From Planobispora rosea (GTDB taxonomy: Bacteria; Actinomycetota; Actinomycetes; Streptosporangiales; Streptosporangiaceae): a stretch of DNA of 64,000 nt. A program made the position numbers and the translations under genes. Shown here piece after piece: positions 24,804-33,041 of this stretch; the stretch's first letter is position 1; each line of letters begins with the position of its first letter. The stretch lies in assembly GCF_014648175.1 (NCBI RefSeq), contig NZ_BMQP01000039.1, forward strand, positions 16,321-80,320. Direction: 5' to 3'. The notes below the pieces were generated by a model, which was given only the letters and a program-made list of their open reading frames with translations, had not been told where the DNA came from and ran no database searches.

Positions 24804-25652
24804 GTGTCCACGTTGATCGGCTGGTTCGAAGCGGTTGTCCTCGGGGTCCTGCAAGGACTGACGGAGTTCCTGCCGATCTCGTCAAGCGCCCACATCCGCG
24901 TGGTGGCGGCGCTCTTCGGCTGGGACGACCCCGGTGCCGCGTTCACCGCGGTGATCCAGCTCGGCACCGAGGCGGCGGTGCTGATCTATTTCCGCAAGGA
25001 GATCTGGGAGATCGTCTCCACCTGGACGCAGGCGCTGTGGAAGCCCGAGCTCCGCGGCCACCACGCCGCCCGGATGGGCTGGTACGTGATCGTCGGCACG
25101 CTCCCGATCCTCGTCCTCGGCCTGTTCTTCAAGGACAGCATCGAGACGGTCTTCCGGGACCTGCGCCTGATCGGCACCACGCTCATCGTCTTCGGCCTGA
25201 TCCTGTGGTTCGCCGACCGCACCGCCCGCACCAAGCTCACCCTGGAGAAGCACCTCAGCTTCCCGCACGCGATCGTGTACGGCCTGGCCCAGTCACTCGC
25301 CCTGATCCCCGGCGTCTCCCGCTCCGGCGGCACCATCACCGCGGGCCTGCTGCTGGACTACCGCCGCGAGGAGGCCGCGCGATACTCCTTCCTGCTGGCC
25401 ATCCCCGCCGTGCTGGGCGCGGGCGTCCTGGAGCTGTTCGAGATCGGCGAGGGCGGCGCCCCCGCCTGGGGGCCGACCATCCTGGCCACCGTGATCTCCT
25501 TCGCCGTCGGTTACGCGGCCGTGGCCTGGTTCCTGAAGTACATCAGCACCCACCGCTTCACCGGCTTCGTGATCTACCGGGTCGTCCTCGGCATCGTCAT
25601 CATCGCTCTGGTGAGCTTCGGCGTCCTCGAACCCACCGCCGGAAAGCCCTAA
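24804..25652 (+). CDS. uppP: Undecaprenyl-diphosphate phosphatase
   Basis: Recycles the lipid carrier of cell-wall synthesis by removing one phosphate from undecaprenyl pyrophosphate; also gives bacitracin tolerance. The 282-residue integral membrane protein has both active-site signatures: GLTEFLPISSSAH near residues 19-31 and PGVSRSGGTI near 170-179, plus about eight helices. GTG 24804 is the start, with GGAAGG upstream. Full length and normal. Confidence 0.96.
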   Translation: MSTLIGWFEAVVLGVLQGLTEFLPISSSAHIRVVAALFGWDDPGAAFTAVIQLGTEAAVLIYFRKEIWEIVSTWTQALWKPELRGHHAARMGWYVIVGTLPILVLGLFFKDSIETVFRDLRLIGTTLIVFGLILWFADRTARTKLTLEKHLSFPHAIVYGLAQSLALIPGVSRSGGTITAGLLLDYRREEAARYSFLLAIPAVLGAGVLELFEIGEGGAPAWGPTILATVISFAVGYAAVAWFLKYISTHRFTGFVIYRVVLGIVIIALVSFGVLEPTAGKP

Positions 25653-25800
25653 GGTCCCGCTCCTCCGTCCCGAAAACCACGGCGGGAGTCACATCGGCGT
25701 CCCCGGACGGGCGAAGTGCGGTGTGAGGCCGCATATCGAGGCCGCGCCCGGGAACGCCATGTGACGCATCATTCACACACGGTTAGGTCAGCCTGGTCGG

Positions 25801-27534
25801 GTGCCGCCCTGGGGCGTCGCCGGAGTGGGGGCTTCGGGGCGAGGGAGGCGGTCTGTGCGAGGGACGGATCGTGAGCGTGCCTTGATCGCGCTGCTGGACG
25901 ACGTCACGGCGGTGGCGAACACCGCGCGCGAACTCGAGCCGGCGGCACGGGCGACGATGGCGGCGGTCTGCGAGGTGACCGGCTGGCCGCTGGGCCACCT
26001 GTGCGTACCGTCGGGTCCCGGGAGAGACGAGTTCGTCTCCTCGAACGTGTGGGTGGGCGAGGCCGAGAAGTTCACCACCCTGCGCGAGGTGACCTCCCGC
26101 ACCAGGTTCACGCTCGATTCGGGCATCGTCGGCCGGGTCGTGTCCACCGGCGAGCCGGTCTGGTCCGTCGACGTGACCCGCGACCCGACCTTCGTCCGGG
26201 CCCAGCAGGGAGTCGACCTCGGCGTCGGGGCCGCCTTCGCGTTCCCGATCGTCGCCGCCGACGGGGTGGCGGCGGTGCTGGAGTTCTTCTCCCACCGGGT
26301 GGCGGCGCCGGACGCCCCGCTGCTGCGGGTGATGGCCAGCCTCGGCCACCAGCTCGGACGGGTGGTCGACCGGCAGCGCGCCCGGGACGCGGTGGAGGCC
26401 GGCCGGCGCCGGCTGGAGCAGATGATCGAGAGCTCGGTCGAGGCGTTCGTGGCGATGGACGCCGCCGGGCGCATCGTCGCCTGGAACGCGGCGGCCGAGC
26501 GCATGTTCAAGCTCCCCCGCGGGCAGGCGCTCGGACGGGAACTGGCCGAGACGATCGTGCCGCCCCGCTACCGGGAGGCCCACCGGGCAGGGCTGGCCCG
26601 GTTCCTCACCACGGGCATACCGCGGGTGCTCAACCAGCGCTTCGAGATCACCGCCTGGCGGGCCGACCACAGCGAGTTCCCGGTCGAGCTGGCGATCTGG
26701 GCCGTCCAGGACGACGGGCAGTGGGTGTTCAACGCTTTCCTGCACGACATCACCGACCGCCGTCACGCGGAGGAGGCCCTGCGGGCCGCCTACGAGAAGG
26801 AGCAGGCCAACGTCGCCCGGCTCAGGGAGCTGGACCAGGCCAAGAACGACTTCATCGACACCGTCTCCCACGAGCTGCGCACCCCGCTGACCACCGTCAT
26901 CGGCTACCTGGAGGTCCTGGCCAACGGAGACGCCGGACCGGTCCCCCCGCACCAGGACCGCATGCTGCGCACCATGGCCCGCAGCACCACACGGTTGCAG
27001 GACCTGGTCGAGGACCTGCTCACGGTCAACACCATGGGAGCCAGCCAGCTGGTCCTGAAGCCCGTCCCGGTCCCGGTCTCCGAACTCGTCGGCCAGACCG
27101 TGCGATCCGTCGAGGAGATCATCCGGAACCGCGGCCACCGCCTCGACGTCAGTGTGACGGCCGGGTCCGTCAACGCGGACCGCGAACACGCCGTCCGCGC
27201 TCTGCGCGCCCTGCTGTCCAACGCGATCAAATTCTCCGCCCCCGGCACGCCGATCACGGTGCGCGCCTCCGAGACGGACGGGAAGGTGGCGATCGAGGTC
27301 ACCGACGTCGGCGCCGGCATCACCGCCGAAGAACTGCCCCGGATCTTCGACCGGTTCTACCGCACCCGCCTGGCCACCGAGCACGCCGTCCAGGGCATCG
27401 GCCTCGGCCTGACCATCGCCAGGAGCATCATCGAGGCCCACGGCGGCACCCTCACCGCCACCAGCGCCCTCGGCCACGGCTCCACCTTCACCATCACCTT
27501 GTCCTCCGTACCGGGACCGGAGGCGGACACCTGA
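25801..27534 (+). CDS. GAF-PAS sensor histidine kinase
   Basis: A soluble sensor kinase of up to 577 residues. A GAF domain covers about 40-190 (VCEVTGWPLGHLCVPS ... AAFAFPIVAADGVAAVLEFF), a PAS domain about 205-320 (AFVAMDAAGRIVAWNAAAERMF), then HisKA with the phospho-acceptor His in DTVSHELRTPLTTVIGYLEVL, and HATPase with N-box NAIKFS, DVGAGI and GIGLGLTIARSI. There are no membrane helices, so the signal is likely cytoplasmic (ligand or light/redox). No response regulator is adjacent. A GTG at 25855 (VRGTDRERAL) is an equally good start and would remove a Gly/Arg-rich leader. The next gene encodes a flagellin-like protein. Confidence 0.92.
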   Translation: MPPWGVAGVGASGRGRRSVRGTDRERALIALLDDVTAVANTARELEPAARATMAAVCEVTGWPLGHLCVPSGPGRDEFVSSNVWVGEAEKFTTLREVTSRTRFTLDSGIVGRVVSTGEPVWSVDVTRDPTFVRAQQGVDLGVGAAFAFPIVAADGVAAVLEFFSHRVAAPDAPLLRVMASLGHQLGRVVDRQRARDAVEAGRRRLEQMIESSVEAFVAMDAAGRIVAWNAAAERMFKLPRGQALGRELAETIVPPRYREAHRAGLARFLTTGIPRVLNQRFEITAWRADHSEFPVELAIWAVQDDGQWVFNAFLHDITDRRHAEEALRAAYEKEQANVARLRELDQAKNDFIDTVSHELRTPLTTVIGYLEVLANGDAGPVPPHQDRMLRTMARSTTRLQDLVEDLLTVNTMGASQLVLKPVPVPVSELVGQTVRSVEEIIRNRGHRLDVSVTAGSVNADREHAVRALRALLSNAIKFSAPGTPITVRASETDGKVAIEVTDVGAGITAEELPRIFDRFYRTRLATEHAVQGIGLGLTIARSIIEAHGGTLTATSALGHGSTFTITLSSVPGPEADT

Positions 27535-27568
27535 GGAAATCCGCTCAGAAAAAACCGAAAAAAACCTC

Positions 27569-27583
27569 TGAGGAAACCTCAGC
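27569..27583. other. Short perfect hairpin between kinase and flagellin-like gene
   Basis: CTGAGG-AAA-CCTCAG at about 27569-27583 forms a 6-bp stem; a second CTGAG/CTCAG pair (27531-27535 and 27544-27548) precedes it, each followed by or containing A-rich sequence. They may end the kinase transcript or be protein sites. A CCCGATAG box at 27598 resembles the motility sigma -10 GCCGATAA, but no TAAA box is found 15 bases before it. Confidence 0.35.
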
Positions 27584-27658
27584 CCACCCACTCTTCCCCC
27601 GATAGGGGAGCAGAGCGGACCCACGGACGGAGCCGCACGCCCTCCCGGGAGGAAGATC

Positions 27659-28504
27659 ATGGGCCTGCGCATCGATCAGAGCACCGGCGTGGCGAACGCC
27701 CATCGCCGCCCGCCCGCCGAGAGCAACCCGGCCGTCCCCGCGGGGACCCCGTCCGGTGACCTCCATACCGGCCGGCCGGTGAACGAGAGCGCGGAGCCGC
27801 CCTCCGGCGAGCACACGCGCGCCCAGGCCGACCAGCTCAGAACCGTCGTGCGCAGCGCCCAGGACGGTATCTCGGCCATCCAGGCCGTCGACGCGGCGCT
27901 CGCCCAGGCGTCTTCCGTCCTGCACCACATGCGCGGCCTGGCCGTCCAGGCCGCGAGCAGCGGCTTCCAGGACGCCCGGACCCAGCAGGCGGCCGACAGG
28001 AAGTTCACCCAGCTCAAGAGAGAGCTCGACCGGATCTCCGCCGTCGCCTCCGGTCACGGCGCGTCGCTGGGCGACGCATCCTCCGGCGGTCTCCGGGCCG
28101 ACGGCGTCAACGCCGTCGGCCGGCGCATCAGCGACGCCGGCGGTTCCGGCGCCCCGTCACTGAGTCTGGGCCCGGCGTCCCTGGTGGACGCCACCGATCC
28201 CGAGAACCAGGCGCTGAACGCCGCCGCCGCCCAGGCCGCGGTCACTTCCATCGACACCACCCTCCAGGCGGTCTCGGACACCCGGGCGAGGCTCGGCGCC
28301 GCCCAGAACCGCTACGAGCACATGATCAGCAGCCTGAACGCGGTGATCGGGGACCTGTCCGCCCCGGGGTCCCGTATCCGGGACACGGCCATGGCCCGGC
28401 AGGTGGCCACCGCCGTCCGCGACCGGATCGTCCCCCAGGCCGACGCCTCGGTGCCGGCCCAGGCCAACCAGGCGCCGCGGTCCGCGCTGAAGTTCCTGAG
28501 CTGA
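27659..28504 (+). CDS. Orphan flagellin-like protein
   Basis: A 281-residue protein with both ends of flagellin. The N-terminus MGLRIDQSTGVANAHR recalls MGLRINTNIAALNAHR; residues about 57-100 keep the D1 helix (RSAQDGISAIQAVDAALAQ, MRGLAVQAAS). The C-terminus keeps ARLGAAQNRYEHMI, GSRIRDTAMARQVA and AQANQAPRSALKFL. The stretch normally occupied by the conserved SLERLSSGLRINSAADDAAG loop is replaced by a Pro/Ser-rich sequence (about residues 17-55), and the variable domain is very short. No hook, motor or chaperone gene is nearby. It may be a zoospore flagellin kept outside the main cluster, or a surface or secreted protein with a flagellin fold. Start ATG 27659 follows GGGAGGAAG. Confidence 0.82.
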   Translation: MGLRIDQSTGVANAHRRPPAESNPAVPAGTPSGDLHTGRPVNESAEPPSGEHTRAQADQLRTVVRSAQDGISAIQAVDAALAQASSVLHHMRGLAVQAASSGFQDARTQQAADRKFTQLKRELDRISAVASGHGASLGDASSGGLRADGVNAVGRRISDAGGSGAPSLSLGPASLVDATDPENQALNAAAAQAAVTSIDTTLQAVSDTRARLGAAQNRYEHMISSLNAVIGDLSAPGSRIRDTAMARQVATAVRDRIVPQADASVPAQANQAPRSALKFLS

Positions 28505-28535
28505 TCGTCCCCGGCCCGCCGGCGGGAGAACGGGC

Positions 28536-28567
28536 GTGCCCGTCCGCGGACGTCTGCGAACGGGCAC
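28536..28567 (+). terminator. Inverted repeat after the flagellin-like gene
   Basis: GTGCCCGT (28536-28543) and ACGGGCAC (28560-28567) pair perfectly around a 16-base loop, 32 bases past the stop codon. There is no U-tract, as is usual for actinomycete terminators. Confidence 0.45.
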
Positions 28568-28573
28568 GGGACC

Positions 28574-28615
28574 GGTCACCTCAGGCCGGTCACCTCAGGC
28601 CGGTCACCTCAGGCC
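28574..28615. repeat. Three perfect tandem 14-bp repeats at the chitinase stop codon
   Basis: GGTCACCTCAGGCC is repeated three times head to tail (28574-28587, 28588-28601, 28602-28615). The chitinase stop codon lies in the third unit. The repeat looks like a recent slippage expansion between two converging genes. Confidence 0.85.
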
Positions 28616-31174
28616 GGTGTCGACGGCGGTGGTCAGGACACCGGTGTCACCGGACATCTCCCAGATCATCACGCCGAGCAGGCCCTTCTGCCGTACCCAC
28701 GCGGTCTTGCGGGCGATCGACCAGGTGTCGTCGAAGGTCCACCACTGGCCGCCGTTGCCGGTGAAGCAGTAGGTGGCCACCGCCTGCTCGTCGTGCCGTA
28801 CGGTGCAGCCCGGCACGCTCGCCACGAGGTTGGCGTATCCGCGGGTGCCCGCCTCCTCCTGGAACTGGCCGGGGGCGGCGCCGGTGGCCGCCTGCCACTC
28901 GCCGTGCCTGCCTCCGTCGGTGACGCCCTGCCAGCCTCGGCCGTAGTAGGCGAGACCGATGGTGATCTTCCTCGGGTTGACCCCGGCGTCCAGATACTCG
29001 TCGACCGCGTTCTCGACGCTGAAGTGGAAGGGGTACGGATCGTCGGCGTCGGCGTACAGGTTGCCCTGGTGGCCGGTCCGGTTCGGCTCCCAGGAGTTGT
29101 CGCTGCCCGAGCCGTGGAAGTCGTAGCCCTGGACGTTGAAGATGTCCAGGTGCCTGGCGACCTCGCCCAGCTCCCAGCCCGCCTCGATCTTGGCCGGGTC
29201 CGCCGGGGTGAAGGCGGTCAGCTGGTAGCGCTTACCGGTCTCCTCGGTCAGCGCGTCGAGCTGCCTGCGGAACTCGGCGATCAGCAGCGTGTTGTTCCGC
29301 TTGTCGGCGGGGCTGACGTGGTTGCCCGGGTGTCCCTCGGCCCCCGGCCACTCCCAGTCCAGGTCGATGCCGTCGAAGATCCCGGCGGCGGTGCCCGGCC
29401 CGCCCGCGCCGTTGTACACCGGCAGGTTGCCCTTGATGTAGACGTCGATGCAGGAGCTGACGAACTTGCGCCGGGCGGCGTCGGTGGCGGCCACGTCGGA
29501 GAAGTACTTCGAGTAGGTCCAGCCGCCCAGGGAGATCAGCACCTTCAGGTGGGGGTGCTTGGCCTTGAGCTTGCGGAGCTGGTTGTAGTTGCCGCGCAGC
29601 TTCTCCCAGCCGGTGTCGCCGACCCCGTCCACGGACTGCGCCGCGCTCATCGGCCTGCCGTAGTCGGCGTCCGCGTCGCCCGCGCCGTCCCCCTGGTTGG
29701 GGTCCTGCGGGTTGGACGAGGTGCCCTTGGTGACCCCGTGCAGACAGGTCAGGTTGACCGGGTCGACGTTGCCGAAGGCGTAGTTGATGTGGGTCAGCTT
29801 CGCCGCGGCCCCGGTGGTGTCGAGGTTGCGCACGAAGTACTGGCGACCGTAGATGCCCCACTGCACGAAGTAACCGACCCTGGCGTAACCGTCGCCGACG
29901 ATGTCGGCGGTGCTCGCCTTCAGCTCGTTGCTCGGCGGTGAGACGTTGTCGTACAGATCGCGGGCCCGCACGGTGAAGGTGTACTCGGTGGACGGCGAGA
30001 GCCCGTTGACGGTCGCCGTGGTGCCGGGCACGGTCGTCTTCAGGGTCTCGCCGATGTAGACGTCGTACCCGGCGACGCCCGTGTTGTCGGTGGACGCCGT
30101 CCAGGCGAGCGAGACGCTCGCCGGGCCCCTGCCGGTGCTGCGCAGCCCGGTCGGCGCGGTGGGCGGCCGGGAGTCCTCACCGGGGTCGTTGGTCCTGACC
30201 TTCAGCCCGGAACTGGCCGGGGAGGTGTTCCCCTTGCGGTCCTTGGCCTTGACGCTGAAGGTGTACTCCGTGTTCGGGGTCAGGCCGGTGAGGGTCGTGC
30301 TCGTGCCGGTGACCGTCGCGGCGAGCGCGGCGCCGTTGTAGACCTCGTAGCCGGTGACCGGCAGGCTCCCGGGGACCGAGGCGTCCCAGGCCAGCGAGAC
30401 GGTCTTCGTGGTCTTGACCGGCGAGCGCAGGTTCCCCGGCGCGGCGGGCGGCGTGTCCGCCGACCCGTCGCACCGGACGTCGTTGATCCGGCAGTTCTCC
30501 GGCTCCGCGGACGCGCTGAGGGTGAAGGCCGGGCTGTACGGCTCGGTGGATCCGCCCGCGGGCACGGTGGTGTTGTAGTGGGCGGGGGTGAGCGTGACCT
30601 GGCGGCCGCTCTGGCTCAGCGTCGCGTGCTGGGCCCCGCTCGCGGTGACCCCCGCGGGCAGGTCGAAGGTGATCGACCAGCCGCTGAGCGCGGTGGTGGT
30701 GTTGTTGGCGATCACGAACCCGCCCCGCGTCCCGCTGCCCGTGTAGGTGGCGGTGACCGGCGCGGGCGGGGGCGGCGGGTCGCCGCTCCCGTCGCAGCCG
30801 GCGTTGTTGATCGTGCAGCTCGTCGGCTGGGCCGGCGAGCTGAGGGTGAAGGTGGGGCTGTACGGTTCGGTGTTCCCGTTCGCCCGCACGGTGTTGATGT
30901 AGAACGCGGGGGTGAGCTTGACCCGCGTCCCGCTCTGGGTGGTGGTGGCGTGCTGGGGATTGCCGACGGTGACCCCGGGCGGCAGGTCGAAGGTGATCGA
31001 CCAGCCGGTGACCGGGGTGCTGCCCGGGTTGCTCACCACGAACTTGCCCTGGCTGCCGGTCAGGGTGAACGCGGCGGTCAGGCGGGCGGCGGCCGCGGCG
31101 GGCGTGGCCGTGAGGGTGGCGGCCAGGGCCGCCAGGAGGATGAGAGCGCACAGGATGGGGGGTGTTCGGCGCAT
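28604..31174 (-). CDS. Secreted GH18 chitinase with two CBM2-like and two fibronectin III domains
   Basis: An 856-residue exported enzyme that hydrolyses chitin. Signal peptide about 1-30 (ending ATPAAAAA). Two homologous beta-sandwich carbohydrate-binding modules follow (first with FTLTGSQGKFVVSNPG and GWSITFDLPPG, second with YTGSGTRGGFVIANN and the same GWSITFDLP), each with a late cysteine pair. Two fibronectin type III domains come next (from PPAAPGNLRSP and PTAPTGLRST). The GH18 barrel starts near RVGYFVQWGIYGR, with the catalytic motif FDGIDLDWEWPG. The product is complete. ATG 31174 (MRRTPP) is taken because the signal peptide starts there. A palindromic operator overlaps its promoter. 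Confidence 0.95.
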   Translation of the reverse strand: MRRTPPILCALILLAALAATLTATPAAAAARLTAAFTLTGSQGKFVVSNPGSTPVTGWSITFDLPPGVTVGNPQHATTTQSGTRVKLTPAFYINTVRANGNTEPYSPTFTLSSPAQPTSCTINNAGCDGSGDPPPPPAPVTATYTGSGTRGGFVIANNTTTALSGWSITFDLPAGVTASGAQHATLSQSGRQVTLTPAHYNTTVPAGGSTEPYSPAFTLSASAEPENCRINDVRCDGSADTPPAAPGNLRSPVKTTKTVSLAWDASVPGSLPVTGYEVYNGAALAATVTGTSTTLTGLTPNTEYTFSVKAKDRKGNTSPASSGLKVRTNDPGEDSRPPTAPTGLRSTGRGPASVSLAWTASTDNTGVAGYDVYIGETLKTTVPGTTATVNGLSPSTEYTFTVRARDLYDNVSPPSNELKASTADIVGDGYARVGYFVQWGIYGRQYFVRNLDTTGAAAKLTHINYAFGNVDPVNLTCLHGVTKGTSSNPQDPNQGDGAGDADADYGRPMSAAQSVDGVGDTGWEKLRGNYNQLRKLKAKHPHLKVLISLGGWTYSKYFSDVAATDAARRKFVSSCIDVYIKGNLPVYNGAGGPGTAAGIFDGIDLDWEWPGAEGHPGNHVSPADKRNNTLLIAEFRRQLDALTEETGKRYQLTAFTPADPAKIEAGWELGEVARHLDIFNVQGYDFHGSGSDNSWEPNRTGHQGNLYADADDPYPFHFSVENAVDEYLDAGVNPRKITIGLAYYGRGWQGVTDGGRHGEWQAATGAAPGQFQEEAGTRGYANLVASVPGCTVRHDEQAVATYCFTGNGGQWWTFDDTWSIARKTAWVRQKGLLGVMIWEMSGDTGVLTTAVDTGLR

Positions 31175-31185
31175 GCGGAAACTCT

Positions 31186-31206
31186 TTCTTATAGGAAAGT
31201 TTCCTA
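31186..31206 (-). promoter_or_regulatory. Palindromic operator overlapping the chitinase promoter
   Basis: TAGGAAA-G-TTTCCTA (31192-31206) is a perfect 15-bp palindrome. On the minus strand its right arm overlaps a TATAAG -10 box (31189-31194), a typical place for a repressor. The sequence does not match the DasR chitin-sensor site (ACTGGTCTAGACCACT type), so a different sugar regulator is implied. Confidence 0.6.
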
Positions 31207-31254
31207 ACAATTAAGCGGATCGTAACTCCGCCCTCCCCTGCCAACAAGGCCCAA

Positions 31255-32238
31255 TCACCGCGCCGCGAAGGCGTCCCGAACCTCGCGGACGTCACGGCCG
31301 ACCGGGCGCCGTGCCGGGAGCGCCAGCAGGACCAGGCCCAGCAGAGCCCATCCGCCCAGTACGGCCAGCGGCCGGGCCAGCGTCGCCCCGTCGAAGTGCA
31401 CGACGTTGGTGACGGCGGCGGCGCCGGGGCCGATGGGCAGGAACTGGCCGATCGCGGCGTACCACTCCGGGATGAACCGGGCGCCGAGCGGGCCGCCGCC
31501 GGCGGGCAGGCCGATCGGGATGAACAGCAGGGCGGCCAGCCCGACCCCGCCCGGTCCCACGACCTTCATCAGGCCGGCGGCGACCAGGGCGACGGTCAGG
31601 GTGATGCCGGAGGAGACGGCCACCAGCCCGCCGAAGGCGCCGGGGAGCGCGCCGAGGACGACGTCGGCCAGCCAGGCGTTCGCCGTACCGGCCGCCAGGG
31701 AACCGGCCGCCAGCACGCCGAGGCGGGCGGCGAGACCGAGCCCGGGAGCGAGCCTCGAGAGCAGGACCGCCAGCGCGATACCCGGGATCACCAGGCTGAG
31801 CACGTAGAACAGACCCGAGATGCCGCCCGGGTCACCGGGCGGGAGCGGGACGGCGTCCTCCACGGCCAGCGACCGGCCCTGAGCCTGCGCCGCGGACTGG
31901 AAGACCTGCGTGACGACCGTCGCGGCGGTGCGCCCGCCCGCGCTGGCGACCACCAGCCTGCCCTCCTGCGGCAACAGGACCGCCTCGACGTCCCGATCGA
32001 GAAGCGCCTGGCGCGCGGCCTGCTCGGACGGGTAGCCGGACAGTTCGAAGGCGCCGGGTCCGCGCTGGTCCAGCGCCGTCCGCAGGTGCCGTGTCACCGG
32101 TTCCGGCGCCACCACCGCGACGGGCACCCCGTGCGGCTCGGGCTTGTGCAGGGCACCGAGGAACGATCCGGCGAACAGCATGCCCAGGACGGTCACCGCC
32201 GCGAGCAGAGCGATGATCTTTCTCATCTTTTTCACCAT
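31255..32238 (-). CDS. ABC-2/YhgE-like integral membrane protein
   Basis: A 327-residue membrane protein: one N-terminal helix (IIALLAAVTVLGMLFAGSFLG), an extracytoplasmic domain of about 120 residues, and five C-terminal helices. It resembles the permease part of ABC-2 exporters of the YhgE/DUF3533 kind but has no ATPase partner nearby. A clear paralogue is encoded at 59337-60371: same layout, with GVPVAVVAP/ DVPIAVAGS and the ARQALLDRDVEAVL / AERLIRDREVYGAI segments in register. It is divergent from a tetR gene and almost certainly repressed by it through the two operators between them. Start is Met 1 or Met 5. Confidence 0.82.
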   Translation of the reverse strand: MVKKMRKIIALLAAVTVLGMLFAGSFLGALHKPEPHGVPVAVVAPEPVTRHLRTALDQRGPGAFELSGYPSEQAARQALLDRDVEAVLLPQEGRLVVASAGGRTAATVVTQVFQSAAQAQGRSLAVEDAVPLPPGDPGGISGLFYVLSLVIPGIALAVLLSRLAPGLGLAARLGVLAAGSLAAGTANAWLADVVLGALPGAFGGLVAVSSGITLTVALVAAGLMKVVGPGGVGLAALLFIPIGLPAGGGPLGARFIPEWYAAIGQFLPIGPGAAAVTNVVHFDGATLARPLAVLGGWALLGLVLLALPARRPVGRDVREVRDAFAAR

Positions 32239-32246
32239 TCGTTGAC

Positions 32247-32261
32247 TTCAACTGCGTTGAA
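32247..32261. promoter_or_regulatory. TetR operator 1
   Basis: TTCAAC-TGC-GTTGAA is an exact inverted repeat just before the membrane-protein gene. It also overlaps a 14-bp palindrome CGTTGAATTCAACG at 32255-32268, so two dimers could compete or cooperate here. Confidence 0.75.
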
Positions 32262-32276
32262 TTCAACGTAGACGAA

Positions 32277-32291
32277 TTCAACGTGGTTGAA
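32277..32291. promoter_or_regulatory. TetR operator 2
   Basis: TTCAAC-GTG-GTTGAA repeats the same half-sites with the same 3-base spacer. Its centre lies 30 bp, close to three helical turns, from operator 1, and 16 bp before the tetR start, so TetR should also repress itself. Confidence 0.75.
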
Positions 32292-32299
32292 TAGAGAGT

Positions 32300-32914
32300 G
32301 TGACGGAGCAGACAAAACGATCCGGACGACGGCGTGGGAGCGGTGAGTCCCCCCAGACGCGGGAGGCGATCCTGGCGGCCGCTCTGGGCGCGTTCGAGGA
32401 GAAGGGATACGGCGGGACGACGATCCGGGGTGTGGCCACGGCGGCCGGAGTGGACCCGGCGCTGGTCATGCACTTCTTCGGCAGCAAGGACGGCCTGTTC
32501 GACGCCGCGATCCGGGGACCGGGCATGCCCCTGCGGCGGCTGCGTGAGGTGATCGACGCCGGTCCCCCCGCCGAGCTGGGCGAACGCCTGATCCGGCGCT
32601 ATCTGTCCCTGTGGGACGACCCGGCGGCCGCGCCCCGCCTCCGCGCCGTCATGCAGGCCGCGACGTCCGCCCCCGCCGCCGGGCAGATCCTCAGGGACTT
32701 CATGGTCGCCGAGATCCTCCGCCCGCTCGCCGAGCACCTGGGCGGCGACGACGGCGAGACGCGGGCCGTCCTGGTGGCGTCCCAGATGATCGGTGTGGCG
32801 CTCACCCGGTACCTGCTCCACGTGGAGCCGATGACCGCACTCAGCACAGAGCAGGTGACCGCCGCCCTCGGCCCCACTGTCCAGCGCTACCTCACCGGCG
32901 ATCTCACCATCTGA
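32300..32914 (+). CDS. TetR family repressor
   Basis: A 204-residue repressor. The N-terminal HTH reads TREAILAAALGAFEEKGYGGTTIRGVATAAGVDPALVMHFF, the C-terminal ligand domain is of the TetR_C_18-like group (LIRRYLSLWDDPAAAPRLRA). A basic GRRRGSGESP arm precedes the HTH. GTG 32300 lies only 8 bases after a second operator and probably at or next to the transcription start (leaderless). It controls itself and the divergent membrane-protein gene. The inducer is unknown; a cell-envelope drug would fit. Confidence 0.93.
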   Translation: MTEQTKRSGRRRGSGESPQTREAILAAALGAFEEKGYGGTTIRGVATAAGVDPALVMHFFGSKDGLFDAAIRGPGMPLRRLREVIDAGPPAELGERLIRRYLSLWDDPAAAPRLRAVMQAATSAPAAGQILRDFMVAEILRPLAEHLGGDDGETRAVLVASQMIGVALTRYLLHVEPMTALSTEQVTAALGPTVQRYLTGDLTI

Positions 32915-32947
32915 CCGCCCTCACCACCCCCGCCCCCACCCGCACCG

Positions 32948-33021
32948 CCATCCCGGCCTGCGGCCACCTCCACCTCCGCTCGCACCATCCCGGCCTCCGG
33001 CCACCCCCGCCTCCGCTCGCG
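32948..33021. repeat. 37-bp imperfect tandem duplication before hrpB
   Basis: Copies at 32948-32984 and 32985-33021 both begin CCATCCCGGCCT and end CTCCGCTCGC, differing at a few positions. They fill most of the tetR-hrpB gap. No function is evident. Confidence 0.7.
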
Positions 33022-33041
33022 CCTTCGGGGAGACTGGTCGG

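Noticed and set aside
27573..27605. Sigma-28 (motility) promoter before the flagellin-like gene
   Set aside because: The CCCGATAG box resembles a -10, but no TAAA -35 box is found at the correct spacing.
25783..27672. 629-codon frame antisense to the histidine kinase
   Set aside because: Same reason; the kinase motifs on the plus strand are intact.
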